Assembly: GCA_029233925.1 (NCBI GenBank)
Contig: JARGOX010000016.1
Location: forward strand, 94,645 to 158,644
Origin: Rhizobiaceae bacterium
Lineage (GTDB): Bacteria > Pseudomonadota > Alphaproteobacteria > Rhizobiales > Rhizobiaceae
Length of the DNA stretch: 64,000 nucleotides
Direction of reading: 5' to 3'
The notes below the pieces were generated by a model that was not told where the DNA came from, ran no database searches, and was given only the letters and a program-made list of their open reading frames with translations. Shown here one piece after another: positions 34,854 through 43,678 of this stretch (positions are counted from its first letter, which is position 1; the number at the start of each line of letters is the position of its first letter). The position numbers were made by a program, and so were the translations under genes.

Positions 34854-35732
34854 ATGAGTGTCATCAACGATATCGGGCCAAAACTTGCTGCTGTCGGCTA
34901 TATAGCCGACGAACCCTTGAGCGTTGCCCTGCAATTGACGGTGGATCTGGCGCGTCCATTGTTGCTGGAAGGCGAAGCCGGTGTCGGCAAGACCGAAACG
35001 GCCAAAGCTCTGGCAAAGGTGCTGGATACCAGACTGATCCGGCTGCAATGTTATGAAGGCCTGGACGCCACATCGACGATCTATGAATGGAATTATCAGA
35101 AACAGCTTCTGGCCATCCGTGCGCGCGAACACGACCGGCTTTCCTCCTCGGCAATCGAGAAGCAGATCTTCTCGGAAGACTTTCTGTTGCGGCGACCGCT
35201 GCTGGAAGCCATCAGTCAGGAAAAAAGCCCGGTTCTGCTGATCGACGAGATTGACCGGGCGGATGAGGAATTCGAGGCCTACCTGCTGGAACTCCTGTCG
35301 GATTTTCAGGTCACCATACCGGAGCTCGGCACCATCGAGGCAACCAGCCGGCCCTATGTCATCCTGACGTCAAACGGCACCCGCGAATTGTCGGATGCAT
35401 TGCGTCGGCGATGTCTCTACAGCTATGTCGAATTTCCCGATCACCAGCGAGAATACGACATTGTGCGCGCCCGGTTGCCGGATCTTGAAGCAAATCTTGC
35501 CAGCGAAATCGTCGGCTTTGTCCAGAACCTGCGAAAAGAGGACCTGGAGAAGAAGCCCGGCATTGCCGAGACCCTGGACTGGGCGGCAGCTCTGGTCGGC
35601 ATGGAGGTGCATTCCCTGCTGGATGATCCCGACAAGGTGACATCGAGCATGATCTGCCTTTTGAAGACAGAATCGGACCTCAAGTCCGCGCCGAGGGAAC
35701 TTGTGTCACGGCTGGCCGGAAAGGCCGCCTGA
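34854..35732 (+). CDS. coxD: CoxD, MoxR-type AAA+ ATPase for CO dehydrogenase maturation
   Basis: CoxD is a chaperone-like ATPase needed to introduce the sulfur and copper of the CODH active site in Oligotropha. The 292-residue product has Walker A GEAGVGKT (40-47), Walker B LLIDE (128-132), sensor 1 LTSN (171-174) and the arginine-containing DALRRRC segment (181-187). It follows coxL by 70 bases and overlaps coxE by one base (TGATG). MoxR ATPases typically pair with a VWA protein, here coxE. Confidence 0.93.
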   Translation: MSVINDIGPKLAAVGYIADEPLSVALQLTVDLARPLLLEGEAGVGKTETAKALAKVLDTRLIRLQCYEGLDATSTIYEWNYQKQLLAIRAREHDRLSSSAIEKQIFSEDFLLRRPLLEAISQEKSPVLLIDEIDRADEEFEAYLLELLSDFQVTIPELGTIEATSRPYVILTSNGTRELSDALRRRCLYSYVEFPDHQREYDIVRARLPDLEANLASEIVGFVQNLRKEDLEKKPGIAETLDWAAALVGMEVHSLLDDPDKVTSSMICLLKTESDLKSAPRELVSRLAGKAA

Positions 35733-36925
35733 TGACGCCATCGCAGACCAGCGCGCCCTCTGCCCTCCTGAGCGAACGGATCATTGATTTTACCAATCAC
35801 ATGCGCGCCAATGGTTTTACCATGGGGCCACAGGAATGCATCACGATCGCGCACCATCTGTCATCCAAACCGTTGCCGACGATGCAACGTGTGCGCCTCG
35901 AGCTGAAAACCCTGCTGGCCGGAGACAGGCAGGAATGGTTGCGCTTTGATGATCTCTTCGAGGCCTATTGGATAAAATCCGGCCGCACCAGGGCATCTCT
36001 GCAGCAAAAGTCGTCGCCCCACATCACAAGGCCCGAGCGTCCAGCCCCCCTGTGGCAACAGCATCTCAGCGACAATCGGCCTGAAGGAGATGGCAAGACC
36101 CCGCAGATTGAAGTTGAAACCGGTGAGCAGCCCGCCGGCGAGGCTAGCGGCAGGCTGATCGCTGCAAAACACTCGGTCAACCGCAAAACCGATCTGAAAA
36201 ACATCGTCGACCCCGAAGAGATAAGGGCTGCAGAAGCGCTGGCCCTGCAATTGGCCCGGGCCATGCGATACCGTCTGTCGCGCCGCTATAAAACCGCGAA
36301 AAAAGGCAACCGCCTGGACCTGCGCAAAACCATCCGCTCGGCGCTGCCGCGTGGCGGCGAGCCGATCGAATTGTTTCGCCGCTCAACCCGCCCCAGACCG
36401 GTTCATATCATTGTCTTTCTGGACGTATCGGGTTCCATGAAACATTACAGCCGCTTCTTCCTGCAATTCGTCAAAGGCCTGGTTTGCGCCTGGCTGCATT
36501 CTGATGCCTTCGTCTTCCACACAAGGCTCGTTCATGTCACCGACGCCGTGCGGGATCGCAATTCGGCCCGCGCGATGACCCGTCTGGCACTGATGGCCGA
36601 GGGTTTTGGCGGCGGTACGAAACTTGGAGAATGCCTCGGCCAATTCAACCGGCACCATGCCCGTAAAATGGCCAATTCACGCACCGTCGCCATCGTCCTG
36701 AGCGATGGATATGATACAGGCGCCCCGGAAAAACTGGAAGCCGAACTGGCGCGCATGAAGAAGCACGTCAGAAAACTCGTCTGGCTCAATCCGCTTCTGG
36801 GCTGGAAGAACTATGCACCGATTACCGCTGCCATGCTGGCCGCGCGACCGCACATCGACTATTTTGCCGCAGCCAATACCCTTGAAAGCCTTGCAGCCCT
36901 TGAGCCGCAATTGGCGCAATTGTGA
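35732..36925 (+). CDS. coxE: CoxE, VWA-domain partner of CoxD
   Basis: The 397-residue product has a C-terminal von Willebrand A domain with the MIDAS motif DVSGSM at 231-236 and downstream FGGGTKLGECL and IVLSDGYDTG that complete the metal site. Residues 1-180 are a helical part with a low-complexity middle, as in other CoxE proteins. CoxE acts with the CoxD ATPase in assembling the Mo-Cu centre. The start codon overlaps the coxD stop, and coxF follows after 9 bases. Confidence 0.93.
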   Translation: MTPSQTSAPSALLSERIIDFTNHMRANGFTMGPQECITIAHHLSSKPLPTMQRVRLELKTLLAGDRQEWLRFDDLFEAYWIKSGRTRASLQQKSSPHITRPERPAPLWQQHLSDNRPEGDGKTPQIEVETGEQPAGEASGRLIAAKHSVNRKTDLKNIVDPEEIRAAEALALQLARAMRYRLSRRYKTAKKGNRLDLRKTIRSALPRGGEPIELFRRSTRPRPVHIIVFLDVSGSMKHYSRFFLQFVKGLVCAWLHSDAFVFHTRLVHVTDAVRDRNSARAMTRLALMAEGFGGGTKLGECLGQFNRHHARKMANSRTVAIVLSDGYDTGAPEKLEAELARMKKHVRKLVWLNPLLGWKNYAPITAAMLAARPHIDYFAAANTLESLAALEPQLAQL

Positions 36926-36934
36926 GGGAAGGAT

Positions 36935-37780
36935 ATGAAACTCTCTGAAAGCACCCTGGATCTGATCGAACAATTGCGCAGCAGCGGCCAAAGCTTCTGC
37001 ATCGCAACCATCGTGCGCACCAAACATGCAACCTCGGCCAAACCGGGCGCCAAGGGCGTGGTCACCGAAGACGGTGTATTGCACGGCTTTCTGGGCGGTG
37101 GATGCGTAACCGGGGCGATCCGAAAGGAAGGACTCAAGGCGCTGCAGACACAGGAACCGGGAATGATCCGCATCAAACCGAAGGATGAGGTCGTGGCCCC
37201 GGTCGATACCGATGGAACCACCTTGCATAAATCATCCTGCCCCAGCGGCGGCACGGTAGAGGTTTTTCTCGAACCGATGAAAGCCACCCGCCGCCTGATT
37301 GTTCTGGGCTCCTCACCCATCGCCCGCACCCTGGTCGCGATCGCCCGGACGATCGGTTATCGCACCATCGTCGGTGTGTCCGACGCAAATGTCCAGGATA
37401 TGGAAGCCGCCGACGAGGTCTGTCCGGACTTTGCCACCGCAGCCAGCCAGGCCGGCCCCAATGATGCGCTGGTTCTTTCAACCCAGGGTCAGCGCGACCG
37501 TGAGGCCTTGCGTGCAGCGCTCGCGTCAAGCGCCGGCTATATCGGCATGGTCGCAAGCCGTCACAAATTCCAGACGCTCATACAGGACCTTGCCCATGAT
37601 CCGCAGTTGGGCGCGCGCATTGCGGATATTCACGCTCCCGCCGGTCTCGATATCAAGGCCGTGGAACCGGAGGAAATCGCCCTTTCCATCATCAGCCAGA
37701 TTGTCGCCCTGCGCCGCAGCAGACAAATTGAAGACGCAGCGGGAAACAGCGTTGAACGGGCGGTTGAGAGCACCGGCTAA
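36935..37780 (+). CDS. coxF: CoxF, XdhC-family maturation protein
   Basis: The product has 281 residues. The N-terminal XdhC_CoxI region has ATSAKPGAKGVVTEDGVLHGFLGGGCVTGAI (about 30-60), with the conserved Gly-rich loop and Cys; the C-terminal Rossmann-like region starts LIVLGSSPIARTLVAIARTIGYRTIVGVSD. XdhC homologues bind molybdenum cofactor and help load or sulfurate it. It is the last cox gene I see in this window; coxG, coxH, coxI and coxK homologues are not next to it. Confidence 0.9.
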   Translation: MKLSESTLDLIEQLRSSGQSFCIATIVRTKHATSAKPGAKGVVTEDGVLHGFLGGGCVTGAIRKEGLKALQTQEPGMIRIKPKDEVVAPVDTDGTTLHKSSCPSGGTVEVFLEPMKATRRLIVLGSSPIARTLVAIARTIGYRTIVGVSDANVQDMEAADEVCPDFATAASQAGPNDALVLSTQGQRDREALRAALASSAGYIGMVASRHKFQTLIQDLAHDPQLGARIADIHAPAGLDIKAVEPEEIALSIISQIVALRRSRQIEDAAGNSVERAVESTG

Positions 37781-37931
37781 GCCCCCCCTCCAAGCCTGAC
37801 CTCAAGACTGAACTGGCAATCTGGCAGGCACGGTGCACCGAAGGCGTGTATCGCGGCATGACAAAACATTGGACCCGCGAAACAAGAAACGCTAGCAAGG
37901 GTGGAAACATCACCAATTCGGGAAAGAGACA

Positions 37932-39116
37932 ATGCTTGAGAACCTGAAGCCAGCCCCGCCGGACAAAATTCTTGCGCTTATGGCGCAATATCGTGAAGAC
38001 CCACGCGAGAACAAGCTGGATCTGGGCGTCGGTGTCTACAAGGACGAGAAGGGCGACACTCCGATCATGCGTGCCATTCGGGTGGCCGAAGAACGCCTTC
38101 ATGAGGAGCAGACGACAAAATCCTATGTCAGCGTTCAGGGCGACAAGGAGTTCTGCCAGGCGATGGGAGAGATTGTTCTGGGCGATGCGGTTCCGGCCGA
38201 TCGGCTGCGCGTGTGCCAGACCGCCGGCGGTTCCGGAGCGCTTTCCGTGATTGCACTCATGCTCAACCGGGCCCGCGTTGGCGCAACCATCTGGTTGTCT
38301 GACCCGACCTGGCCCAATCACCTGCCGCTCCTGTCAGGAGCCGGCCTCAAGCCGCAATCCTACCCCTATTACGACTCGGAAACCGGCCAGATCAGGTTCG
38401 AAGCCATGCTGGGGTCACTGCGCACGGCAATGGCCGGCGATATTCTGCTGTTGCACGGATGCTGCCACAACCCGACCGGTGCCGACCTGAGCCTGGAACA
38501 ATGGCAGATCATTGCCGATCTGTGCAAGGAAAGGGGTCTGCTGCCCTTTGTCGATTTCGCCTATCTGGGTTTTGGCGACGGTCTGGAAAAAGATGCAGCC
38601 GGCCTGCGCCTTCTGGCAAGCCAGGTTCCTGAACTGGTGATTGCGGCCAGTTGCTCCAAGAACTTCGCAGTCTACCGGGACCGCGTCGGCGCCGCCCTTT
38701 TGGTCGCGGCCAATGCCGGCGAGGCAGATATCGGTTTGAGCCAATTGCTTTCCGTGACACGCAGCGTCTACTCCATGCCGCCGGACCATGGCGCAGCCCT
38801 TGTACGCATGGTCTTGACCGATCCGCAATTGCGCGCCGACTGGATGGCGGAGCTCGAGGGGATGCGCCAGCGCATGGAATCGCTTCGTCGCGATTTTGCA
38901 GACGCCTTGCGTCGTGCCTCGAACAGTTCCCGTTTCGATTTCATCGCCAATCAAAAAGGCATGTTTTCACGCCTTGGCCTGTCGCCAGAGCAGATAGATA
39001 CGCTGCGCGAGGAACACGGCATTTATATTGTTGGCGACAGTCGCATCAATATTGCCGGCCTGCCGGGCGACAAGCTCGACGAATTGGCGCGCGCCATCGT
39101 GGCAACATCCACCTGA
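37932..39116 (+). CDS. Aromatic/aspartate aminotransferase (class I, TyrB/AspC type)
   Basis: This 394-residue PLP enzyme begins LKPAPPDKILALMAQYREDPRENKLDLGVGVYKDEKG, typical of AspC/TyrB. CCHNPTGAD (about 176-184) contacts PLP, VDFAYLGFG follows, and the Schiff-base Lys is in ASCSKNFAVYRDRVGA (SKNFGLYNERVG in most relatives). INIAGLP near the end carries the usual last block, with no tail beyond. It lies between the cox and urt loci and ends in a long hairpin. An aromatic amino acid substrate is likely, but aspartate is possible. Confidence 0.87.
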   Translation: MLENLKPAPPDKILALMAQYREDPRENKLDLGVGVYKDEKGDTPIMRAIRVAEERLHEEQTTKSYVSVQGDKEFCQAMGEIVLGDAVPADRLRVCQTAGGSGALSVIALMLNRARVGATIWLSDPTWPNHLPLLSGAGLKPQSYPYYDSETGQIRFEAMLGSLRTAMAGDILLLHGCCHNPTGADLSLEQWQIIADLCKERGLLPFVDFAYLGFGDGLEKDAAGLRLLASQVPELVIAASCSKNFAVYRDRVGAALLVAANAGEADIGLSQLLSVTRSVYSMPPDHGAALVRMVLTDPQLRADWMAELEGMRQRMESLRRDFADALRRASNSSRFDFIANQKGMFSRLGLSPEQIDTLREEHGIYIVGDSRINIAGLPGDKLDELARAIVATST

Positions 39117-39124
39117 CTTTATAA

Positions 39125-39166
39125 AACCAATGCAGGGCGCAAAGGAATCCGGGCCCTGCATTGGTT
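39125..39166 (+). terminator. Long hairpin after the aminotransferase gene
   Basis: Perfect 13-base arms (AACCAATGCAGGG and complement) enclose 16 bases, starting 8 bases after the stop codon. No T-run follows, so it may be a stabilising hairpin or a Rho-assisted end. Confidence 0.6.
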
Positions 39167-39197
39167 GATGCGCCTGCAACAACCCCTTATGGGCAGC

Positions 39198-39238
39198 GGT
39201 GGCGCAACGCCACCAAACCCTGCGCATAAAGCGCAGGG
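39198..39238. other. Two adjacent strong hairpins upstream of urtA
   Basis: GGTGGCG-CAA-CGCCACC (39198-39214) is followed closely by CCCTGCGC-ATAAA-GCGCAGGG (39218-39238). They lie upstream of the predicted urtA start, so they belong to the aminotransferase 3' region or to an unrecognised small transcript. I could not match them to a known riboswitch. Confidence 0.5.
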
Positions 39239-39250
39239 CCGAGGTTTTGT

Positions 39251-39270
39251 GGTGCAAATACCTCTTCCGG
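39251..39270 (+). repeat. Direct repeat, upstream copy
   Basis: GGTGCAAATACCTCTTCCGG matches 39526-39545 at 19 of 20 positions, and the similarity continues through AGAAC with a one-base gap. The second copy starts at the predicted 5' end of the urtA mRNA. Confidence 0.75.
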
Positions 39271-39498
39271 CAGAACCGGCCCCCTGTCTTTACATCACAC
39301 ATCGACCCGCGTCACGGCAATCCGGATGTGATGCTGCGTCACGCACAATATGCCTATATTTTAGGCATGAATTGCATCTGCACATTCATTGCCCGCGCAA
39401 AACACGGCCATCATGCCCAATTCTGCGCCAGCAAAAAACCCCCATATTTCCATTATTTATCAGTCAGTTAAAACTTATCAATCGTCGATGAGAGCAAT

Positions 39499-39514
39499 TG
39501 GCACGATTCCTGCT
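39499..39514 (+). promoter_or_regulatory. Sigma-54 promoter of the urt-ure locus
   Basis: TGGCACGATTCCTGCT matches the -24/-12 consensus with only one difference in the -12 block and correct GG-N10-GC spacing. The start would be near 39525, 29 bases before urtA. It fits nitrogen control of urea uptake, presumably through NtrC, whose gene is not in the window. Confidence 0.85.
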
Positions 39515-39525
39515 GTTGGTAAGAC

Positions 39526-39545
39526 GGTGCAAATACCTCTTACGG
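39526..39545 (+). repeat. Direct repeat, downstream copy in the urtA leader
   Basis: GGTGCAAATACCTCTTACGG forms the first 20 bases of the predicted urtA transcript and is a near-copy of 39251-39270, 275 bp upstream. Confidence 0.75.
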
Positions 39546-39553
39546 AGAACAAA

Positions 39554-40849
39554 ATGACAATATTGAAAAACACAGCCAGATCCATTGGCTTTGCGGCTCT
39601 CGTCGCTGGCATGATGACGACGACATTGGCAAACGCTGCTGATACAATCAAAGTCGGTATCCTCCATTCGCTTTCGGGCACGATGGCCATTTCAGAAACA
39701 ACACTGAAAGACGCCATGTTGATGCTCATTGAGGAGCAGAACAAGAAGGGCGGACTGCTGGGCCAGCAACTGGAAGCCGTTGTTGTCGATCCGGCATCCG
39801 ATTGGCCGCTTTTTGCTGAAAAGGCACGTGAACTGCTGGACGTGCACAAGGTTGCGGCCGTGTTCGGCAACTGGACATCGGTCAGCCGCAAGTCGGTCCT
39901 GCCGGTTTTTGCCGAACTCAATGGCATTCTCTTCTACCCGGTTCAATATGAGGGCGAAGAAAGCCAGCGCAATGTCTTCTACACGGGTGCGGCGCCGAAC
40001 CAGCAGGCCATTCCTGCCGTTGACTATCTGCTGGCCAATGAAGAAGTCGAGCGTTGGGTTCTTGCCGGAACCGACTATGTCTACCCGCGCACAACCAACA
40101 AGATCCTCGAAGCCTACCTGAAATCCAAGGGCGTCGCGGACGAAGATATCATGATCAATTATACGCCCTTCGGCCATTCCGACTGGCAGACAATTGTTTC
40201 CGATATCAAGGCATTCGGATCGGAAGGCAAAAAAACCGCCGTTGTGTCCACCATCAATGGTGACGCCAATGTTCCCTTCTACAAGGAACTGGGTAATCAG
40301 GGCATTTCCGCAACCGACATTCCCGTCGTGGCTTTCTCGGTCGGTGAAGAAGAACTTGCCGGTCTAGACACAGAACCGCTCGTCGGTCACCTGGCCGCCT
40401 GGAACTATTTCCAATCGGTCGACACGGAAGAAAATGCAACATTCATCGAAACCTGGAAGGCATTTACAGGCGATGAAAACCGGGTCACCAACGACCCCAT
40501 GGAAGCCCATTACATCGGCTTCAATATGTGGGTAAAAGCCGTTGAAAAAGCCGGCACGACCGATGTCGACACGGTGATTGACGAAATCGTCGGCGTGGCC
40601 GTTCCAAACCTGTCCGGCGGCTATTCGGCAATGATGCCGAACCACCACATCACCAAGCCGGTTCTGATTGGTGAAATCCAGGCAGATGGGCAGTTCGAAA
40701 TCGTCGAGCGCACCAACGGCCTTGTCGCCGGTGACGCCTGGTCTGATTACCTGCCGGATTCAGCCAAGCTGATTTCCGATTGGAGAAAACCACTGTCCTG
40801 CGGCAACTTCAATGTCGAAACCTCCACCTGTGGCGGCAAAGGCAGCTAA
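39554..40849 (+). CDS. urtA: Urea ABC transporter substrate-binding protein UrtA
   Basis: The 431-residue product has a signal peptide of about 25 residues (ending ANAA) and begins its mature part DTIKVGILHSLSGTMAISETTLKDAMLMLIEEQN, the hallmark opening of UrtA. AAVFGNWTSVSRKSVLPVFAELNGILFYPVQYEGEE and VLAGTDYVYPRTTNKILEAYL are further family blocks. A CGGAGAAC ribosome site precedes the ATG at 39554. It is the first gene of urtABCDE-ureDABCEFG and lies behind a sigma-54 promoter. It captures urea in the periplasm. Confidence 0.96.
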   Translation: MTILKNTARSIGFAALVAGMMTTTLANAADTIKVGILHSLSGTMAISETTLKDAMLMLIEEQNKKGGLLGQQLEAVVVDPASDWPLFAEKARELLDVHKVAAVFGNWTSVSRKSVLPVFAELNGILFYPVQYEGEESQRNVFYTGAAPNQQAIPAVDYLLANEEVERWVLAGTDYVYPRTTNKILEAYLKSKGVADEDIMINYTPFGHSDWQTIVSDIKAFGSEGKKTAVVSTINGDANVPFYKELGNQGISATDIPVVAFSVGEEELAGLDTEPLVGHLAAWNYFQSVDTEENATFIETWKAFTGDENRVTNDPMEAHYIGFNMWVKAVEKAGTTDVDTVIDEIVGVAVPNLSGGYSAMMPNHHITKPVLIGEIQADGQFEIVERTNGLVAGDAWSDYLPDSAKLISDWRKPLSCGNFNVETSTCGGKGS

Positions 40850-40870
40850 GGCTCAAATGCCCTGATCCTG

Positions 40871-40893
40871 CAGCGGGCAATTGTTGCCCGCTG
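40871..40893 (+). terminator. Hairpin between urtA and urtB
   Basis: CAGCGGGCAA and TTGCCCGCTG form a perfect 10-bp stem with a TTG loop, followed by TATTTCC. It probably lowers expression of urtB onward relative to the binding protein. Confidence 0.65.
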
Positions 40894-40919
40894 TATTTCC
40901 TCTGACCAAAAAATGACCC

Positions 40920-42530
40920 ATGCAGCACCTCATCCGATTTCTGATCGCACTTCTGATCGTGCCATTGCTGTTGACCAGCGTCAGCGCCCAAACGGACCCG
41001 CGCAGCCTCATCAACGCGATGGCTGTGGGTAATCTTAAAGCCCGCGCAGCTCAGATTGAAGCCCTTGCGGCAACTGGCGATGCCAAAGCCGTACCGGCGC
41101 TCCAGGCTCTCAGTGATGGTGCGCTTTATTTCCGAAAATCAGACAAGCAGGTCTTCATTGCACAGAAATCAGGAAAGAATTTTGACCTGATTGACCCTCT
41201 GACCGCGGAAAATATCGGCAGCTTTCCCAAGGGCAGCGTCAGCAAGGTCAAGGTGAACAATTCACTGCGCCGCCTGATCCGCAGCGTCATTGGAACGCTG
41301 ACATTGCTCAGCCCCGATCCGCAAATCCGGATTGCCGCGGCACAGACCATTTTTAAAACCGGTGATCCGGAAAGTCTGGAAGCGCTAGATCGCGCTCTGG
41401 TGCAGGAAAAGGCGTCAAACGTGCGTTCAGCCATGGAACTGGCGCGCGCATCGGTCATCCTGAAATCCGATTCCACCGATGCCGACAAGATTGCCGCCAT
41501 TACCCTCATTCAAAAAGGCGATGGCCGCGAGGGCCTTCCGCTGTTGAATGAATTTGCCGCACAGTCCGATGGTGCAGTCGCAGCCGCCGCGAACAAGGCA
41601 ATCGGTGAAATCGAAAAGACCATTGCCCTTTTGGATATCGGCCAGACAGTCTGGTACGGCATATCCCTGGGTTCGGTGCTGCTGCTTGCAGCCATTGGCC
41701 TTGCCGTGACCTTTGGCGTCATGGGCGTCATCAACATGGCGCATGGCGAAATGGTCATGCTCGGCGCCTATACGACCTATGTGGTGCAGGAAATCATCCG
41801 GACCGGATATCCCGGCCTTTTCGACTATTCCCTTGCTCTGGCCCTGCCGCTGGCATTTCTCGTATCGGGTTCCTGCGGTTTCGTGATGGAACGCACCATC
41901 ATCCGCTTTCTCTACGGGCGCCCGCTTGAAACCTTGCTAGCAACATGGGGGGTCTCACTCATCCTGCAGCAGACCATCCGCACCATTTTCGGCTCCACAA
42001 ACAAGGAAGTCGGCAATCCGACATGGATGTCCGGGGCCTATGAGCTTGGCGGACTGACCCTGACGGCCAACCGGCTGTGGATCGTGGTCTTTGCCCTCTT
42101 CGTCTTTGCAGCTCTGTTTGTGGTTCTCAAGAAAACCGGCTTCGGTCTGCAGATGCGGGCGGTTACGCAAAACCGCAAAATGGCCTCTTCCATGGGCATC
42201 AGAACACCCTGGGTGGACGCCCTGACATTTGCACTGGGCTCGGGCATTGCCGGGATCGCCGGGGTCGCACTCTCGCAGATCGCCAATGTGTCGCCCAATC
42301 TGGGGCAGAACTATATCATCGACAGTTTCATGGTGGTGGTTTTCGGCGGTGTCGGCAACCTGTGGGGAACCCTGATCGGGGCACTGACGCTCGGCGTCGC
42401 CAACAAGTTCCTTGAGCCCTTTGCCGGTGCTGTTCTGGCCAAGATCCTGATTCTCGTCTTCATCATCCTTTTCATTCAAAAACGGCCACGCGGGCTGTTT
42501 GCACTCAAGGGACGGGCCGTCGAAGCATGA
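40920..42530 (+). CDS. urtB: Urea ABC transporter permease UrtB
   Basis: This is a branched-chain-type (LivH-like) permease of 536 residues. A signal-like helix (1-24) and an extra N-terminal region of about 210 residues with helical, HEAT-like repeats (AVGNLKARAAQIEALAATGDAKAVPALQAL...) precede the membrane domain, as is normal for UrtB. The permease part shows IGLAVTFGVMGVINMAHGEMVMLGAYTTYV and GLQMRAVTQNRKMASSMGI. The stop overlaps urtC in ATGA. Confidence 0.95.
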   Translation: MQHLIRFLIALLIVPLLLTSVSAQTDPRSLINAMAVGNLKARAAQIEALAATGDAKAVPALQALSDGALYFRKSDKQVFIAQKSGKNFDLIDPLTAENIGSFPKGSVSKVKVNNSLRRLIRSVIGTLTLLSPDPQIRIAAAQTIFKTGDPESLEALDRALVQEKASNVRSAMELARASVILKSDSTDADKIAAITLIQKGDGREGLPLLNEFAAQSDGAVAAAANKAIGEIEKTIALLDIGQTVWYGISLGSVLLLAAIGLAVTFGVMGVINMAHGEMVMLGAYTTYVVQEIIRTGYPGLFDYSLALALPLAFLVSGSCGFVMERTIIRFLYGRPLETLLATWGVSLILQQTIRTIFGSTNKEVGNPTWMSGAYELGGLTLTANRLWIVVFALFVFAALFVVLKKTGFGLQMRAVTQNRKMASSMGIRTPWVDALTFALGSGIAGIAGVALSQIANVSPNLGQNYIIDSFMVVVFGGVGNLWGTLIGALTLGVANKFLEPFAGAVLAKILILVFIILFIQKRPRGLFALKGRAVEA

Positions 42531-43678
42531 TCACCTCATTCCTGTTCAAGGCTCTGGACCGGCGCGCCATCTGGGTTGTCTCTGCCCTGATTGCGCTGGC
42601 CATCCTGGTGCCTGCGTCCAATCTCATGCTGCCTTTCGACAGTGCTTTTCATGTCTCCAACTTCACCATCAGCCTGATCGGCAAATATCTGACCTATGCC
42701 CTTCTGGCCCTGGCGCTGGATCTTGTATGGGGCTATTGCGGGATCCTCTCTTTGGGACACGGAGCGTTTTTTGCCCTCGGCGGCTACGCCATGGGTATGT
42801 ATCTGATGCGCCAGATTGGCTCGCGCGGCGTTTACGGCGATCCGATCCTGCCGGATTTCATGGTCTTCCTGAACTGGAAGGAACTGCCCTGGTTCTGGCT
42901 CGGGTTTGACCAGTTCTGGTTCGCCGCCCTGATGATCGTTCTCGTCCCCGGAGCCCTCGCCTTCGTCTTCGGCTGGTTTGCCTTCCGCAGCCGCGTCACC
43001 GGCGTCTACCTGTCGATCATCACCCAGGCCATGACCTATGCGCTTTTGCTGGCCTTCTTCCGCAACGAGATGGGCTTTGGCGGCAACAATGGCCTGACCG
43101 ATTTCAAGGACATTCTGGGCTATGACATCCAGTCCGACACCACCAGAGCCGTGCTGTTTGCCGCCTCTGCACTGGCCCTGGCAGCATCCTTTCTCATCTG
43201 CTCAGGCATCGTGCGCTCCAAATTCGGCAAGGTGCTGGTTGCAGTCCGTGATGCGGAAAGCCGGTCGCGTTTCATCGGTTACCGTGTCGAAAACGTAAAA
43301 CTCTTCGTCTTCGTCGTATCGGCCATGATGGCCGGCATAGCCGGTGCGCTCTATGTGCCGCAGGTCGGCATTATCAATCCGGGCGAATTCGCGCCGGCCA
43401 ATTCGATCGAAGTGGTGATCTGGACGGCTGTCGGCGGCAGAGGCACGCTGATCGGGCCGATCATCGGTGCGGTGCTGGTCAATGCAGGCAAATCCGTCTT
43501 CACGGCGGCCTTTCCCGAATTCTGGCTCTTCGCCCTTGGCGCACTGTTTGTTGCCACAACATTGTTCCTGCCCAAGGGTGTCGTCGGCAGTTTTTCCAGT
43601 GCCATGACCTGGCTGCGCCTTCGCACGGGAAAGTCCGACGCCCCGGTTGCCGAACCAACAGTGAGGGCCGCAGAATGA
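42527..43678 (+). CDS. urtC: Urea ABC transporter permease UrtC
   Basis: This is the second, LivM-like permease, 383 residues with about ten hydrophobic segments. ALDLVWGYCGILSLGHGAFFALGGYAMGMYLM and KFGKVLVAVRDAESRSRFIGY are typical of UrtC. It overlaps urtB and urtD by 4 bases each (ATGA), so all membrane and ATPase subunits are translationally linked. Confidence 0.95.
   Translation: MITSFLFKALDRRAIWVVSALIALAILVPASNLMLPFDSAFHVSNFTISLIGKYLTYALLALALDLVWGYCGILSLGHGAFFALGGYAMGMYLMRQIGSRGVYGDPILPDFMVFLNWKELPWFWLGFDQFWFAALMIVLVPGALAFVFGWFAFRSRVTGVYLSIITQAMTYALLLAFFRNEMGFGGNNGLTDFKDILGYDIQSDTTRAVLFAASALALAASFLICSGIVRSKFGKVLVAVRDAESRSRFIGYRVENVKLFVFVVSAMMAGIAGALYVPQVGIINPGEFAPANSIEVVIWTAVGGRGTLIGPIIGAVLVNAGKSVFTAAFPEFWLFALGALFVATTLFLPKGVVGSFSSAMTWLRLRTGKSDAPVAEPTVRAAE

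Larger units (their letters stand above)
39117..39553. other. 437-base intergenic region before urtA
   Basis: This region holds the aminotransferase terminator hairpin, two further strong hairpins, a direct repeat present at both ends, a small palindrome TGCGTCACGCA (39335-39345), and the urtA sigma-54 promoter. I see no gene. I found no convincing NtrC site pair. Confidence 0.7.

Noticed and set aside
39198..39238. Guanidine or other known riboswitch before urtA
   Set aside because: The hairpins lack the conserved loop sequences I know for guanidine classes and lie upstream of the predicted transcription start.
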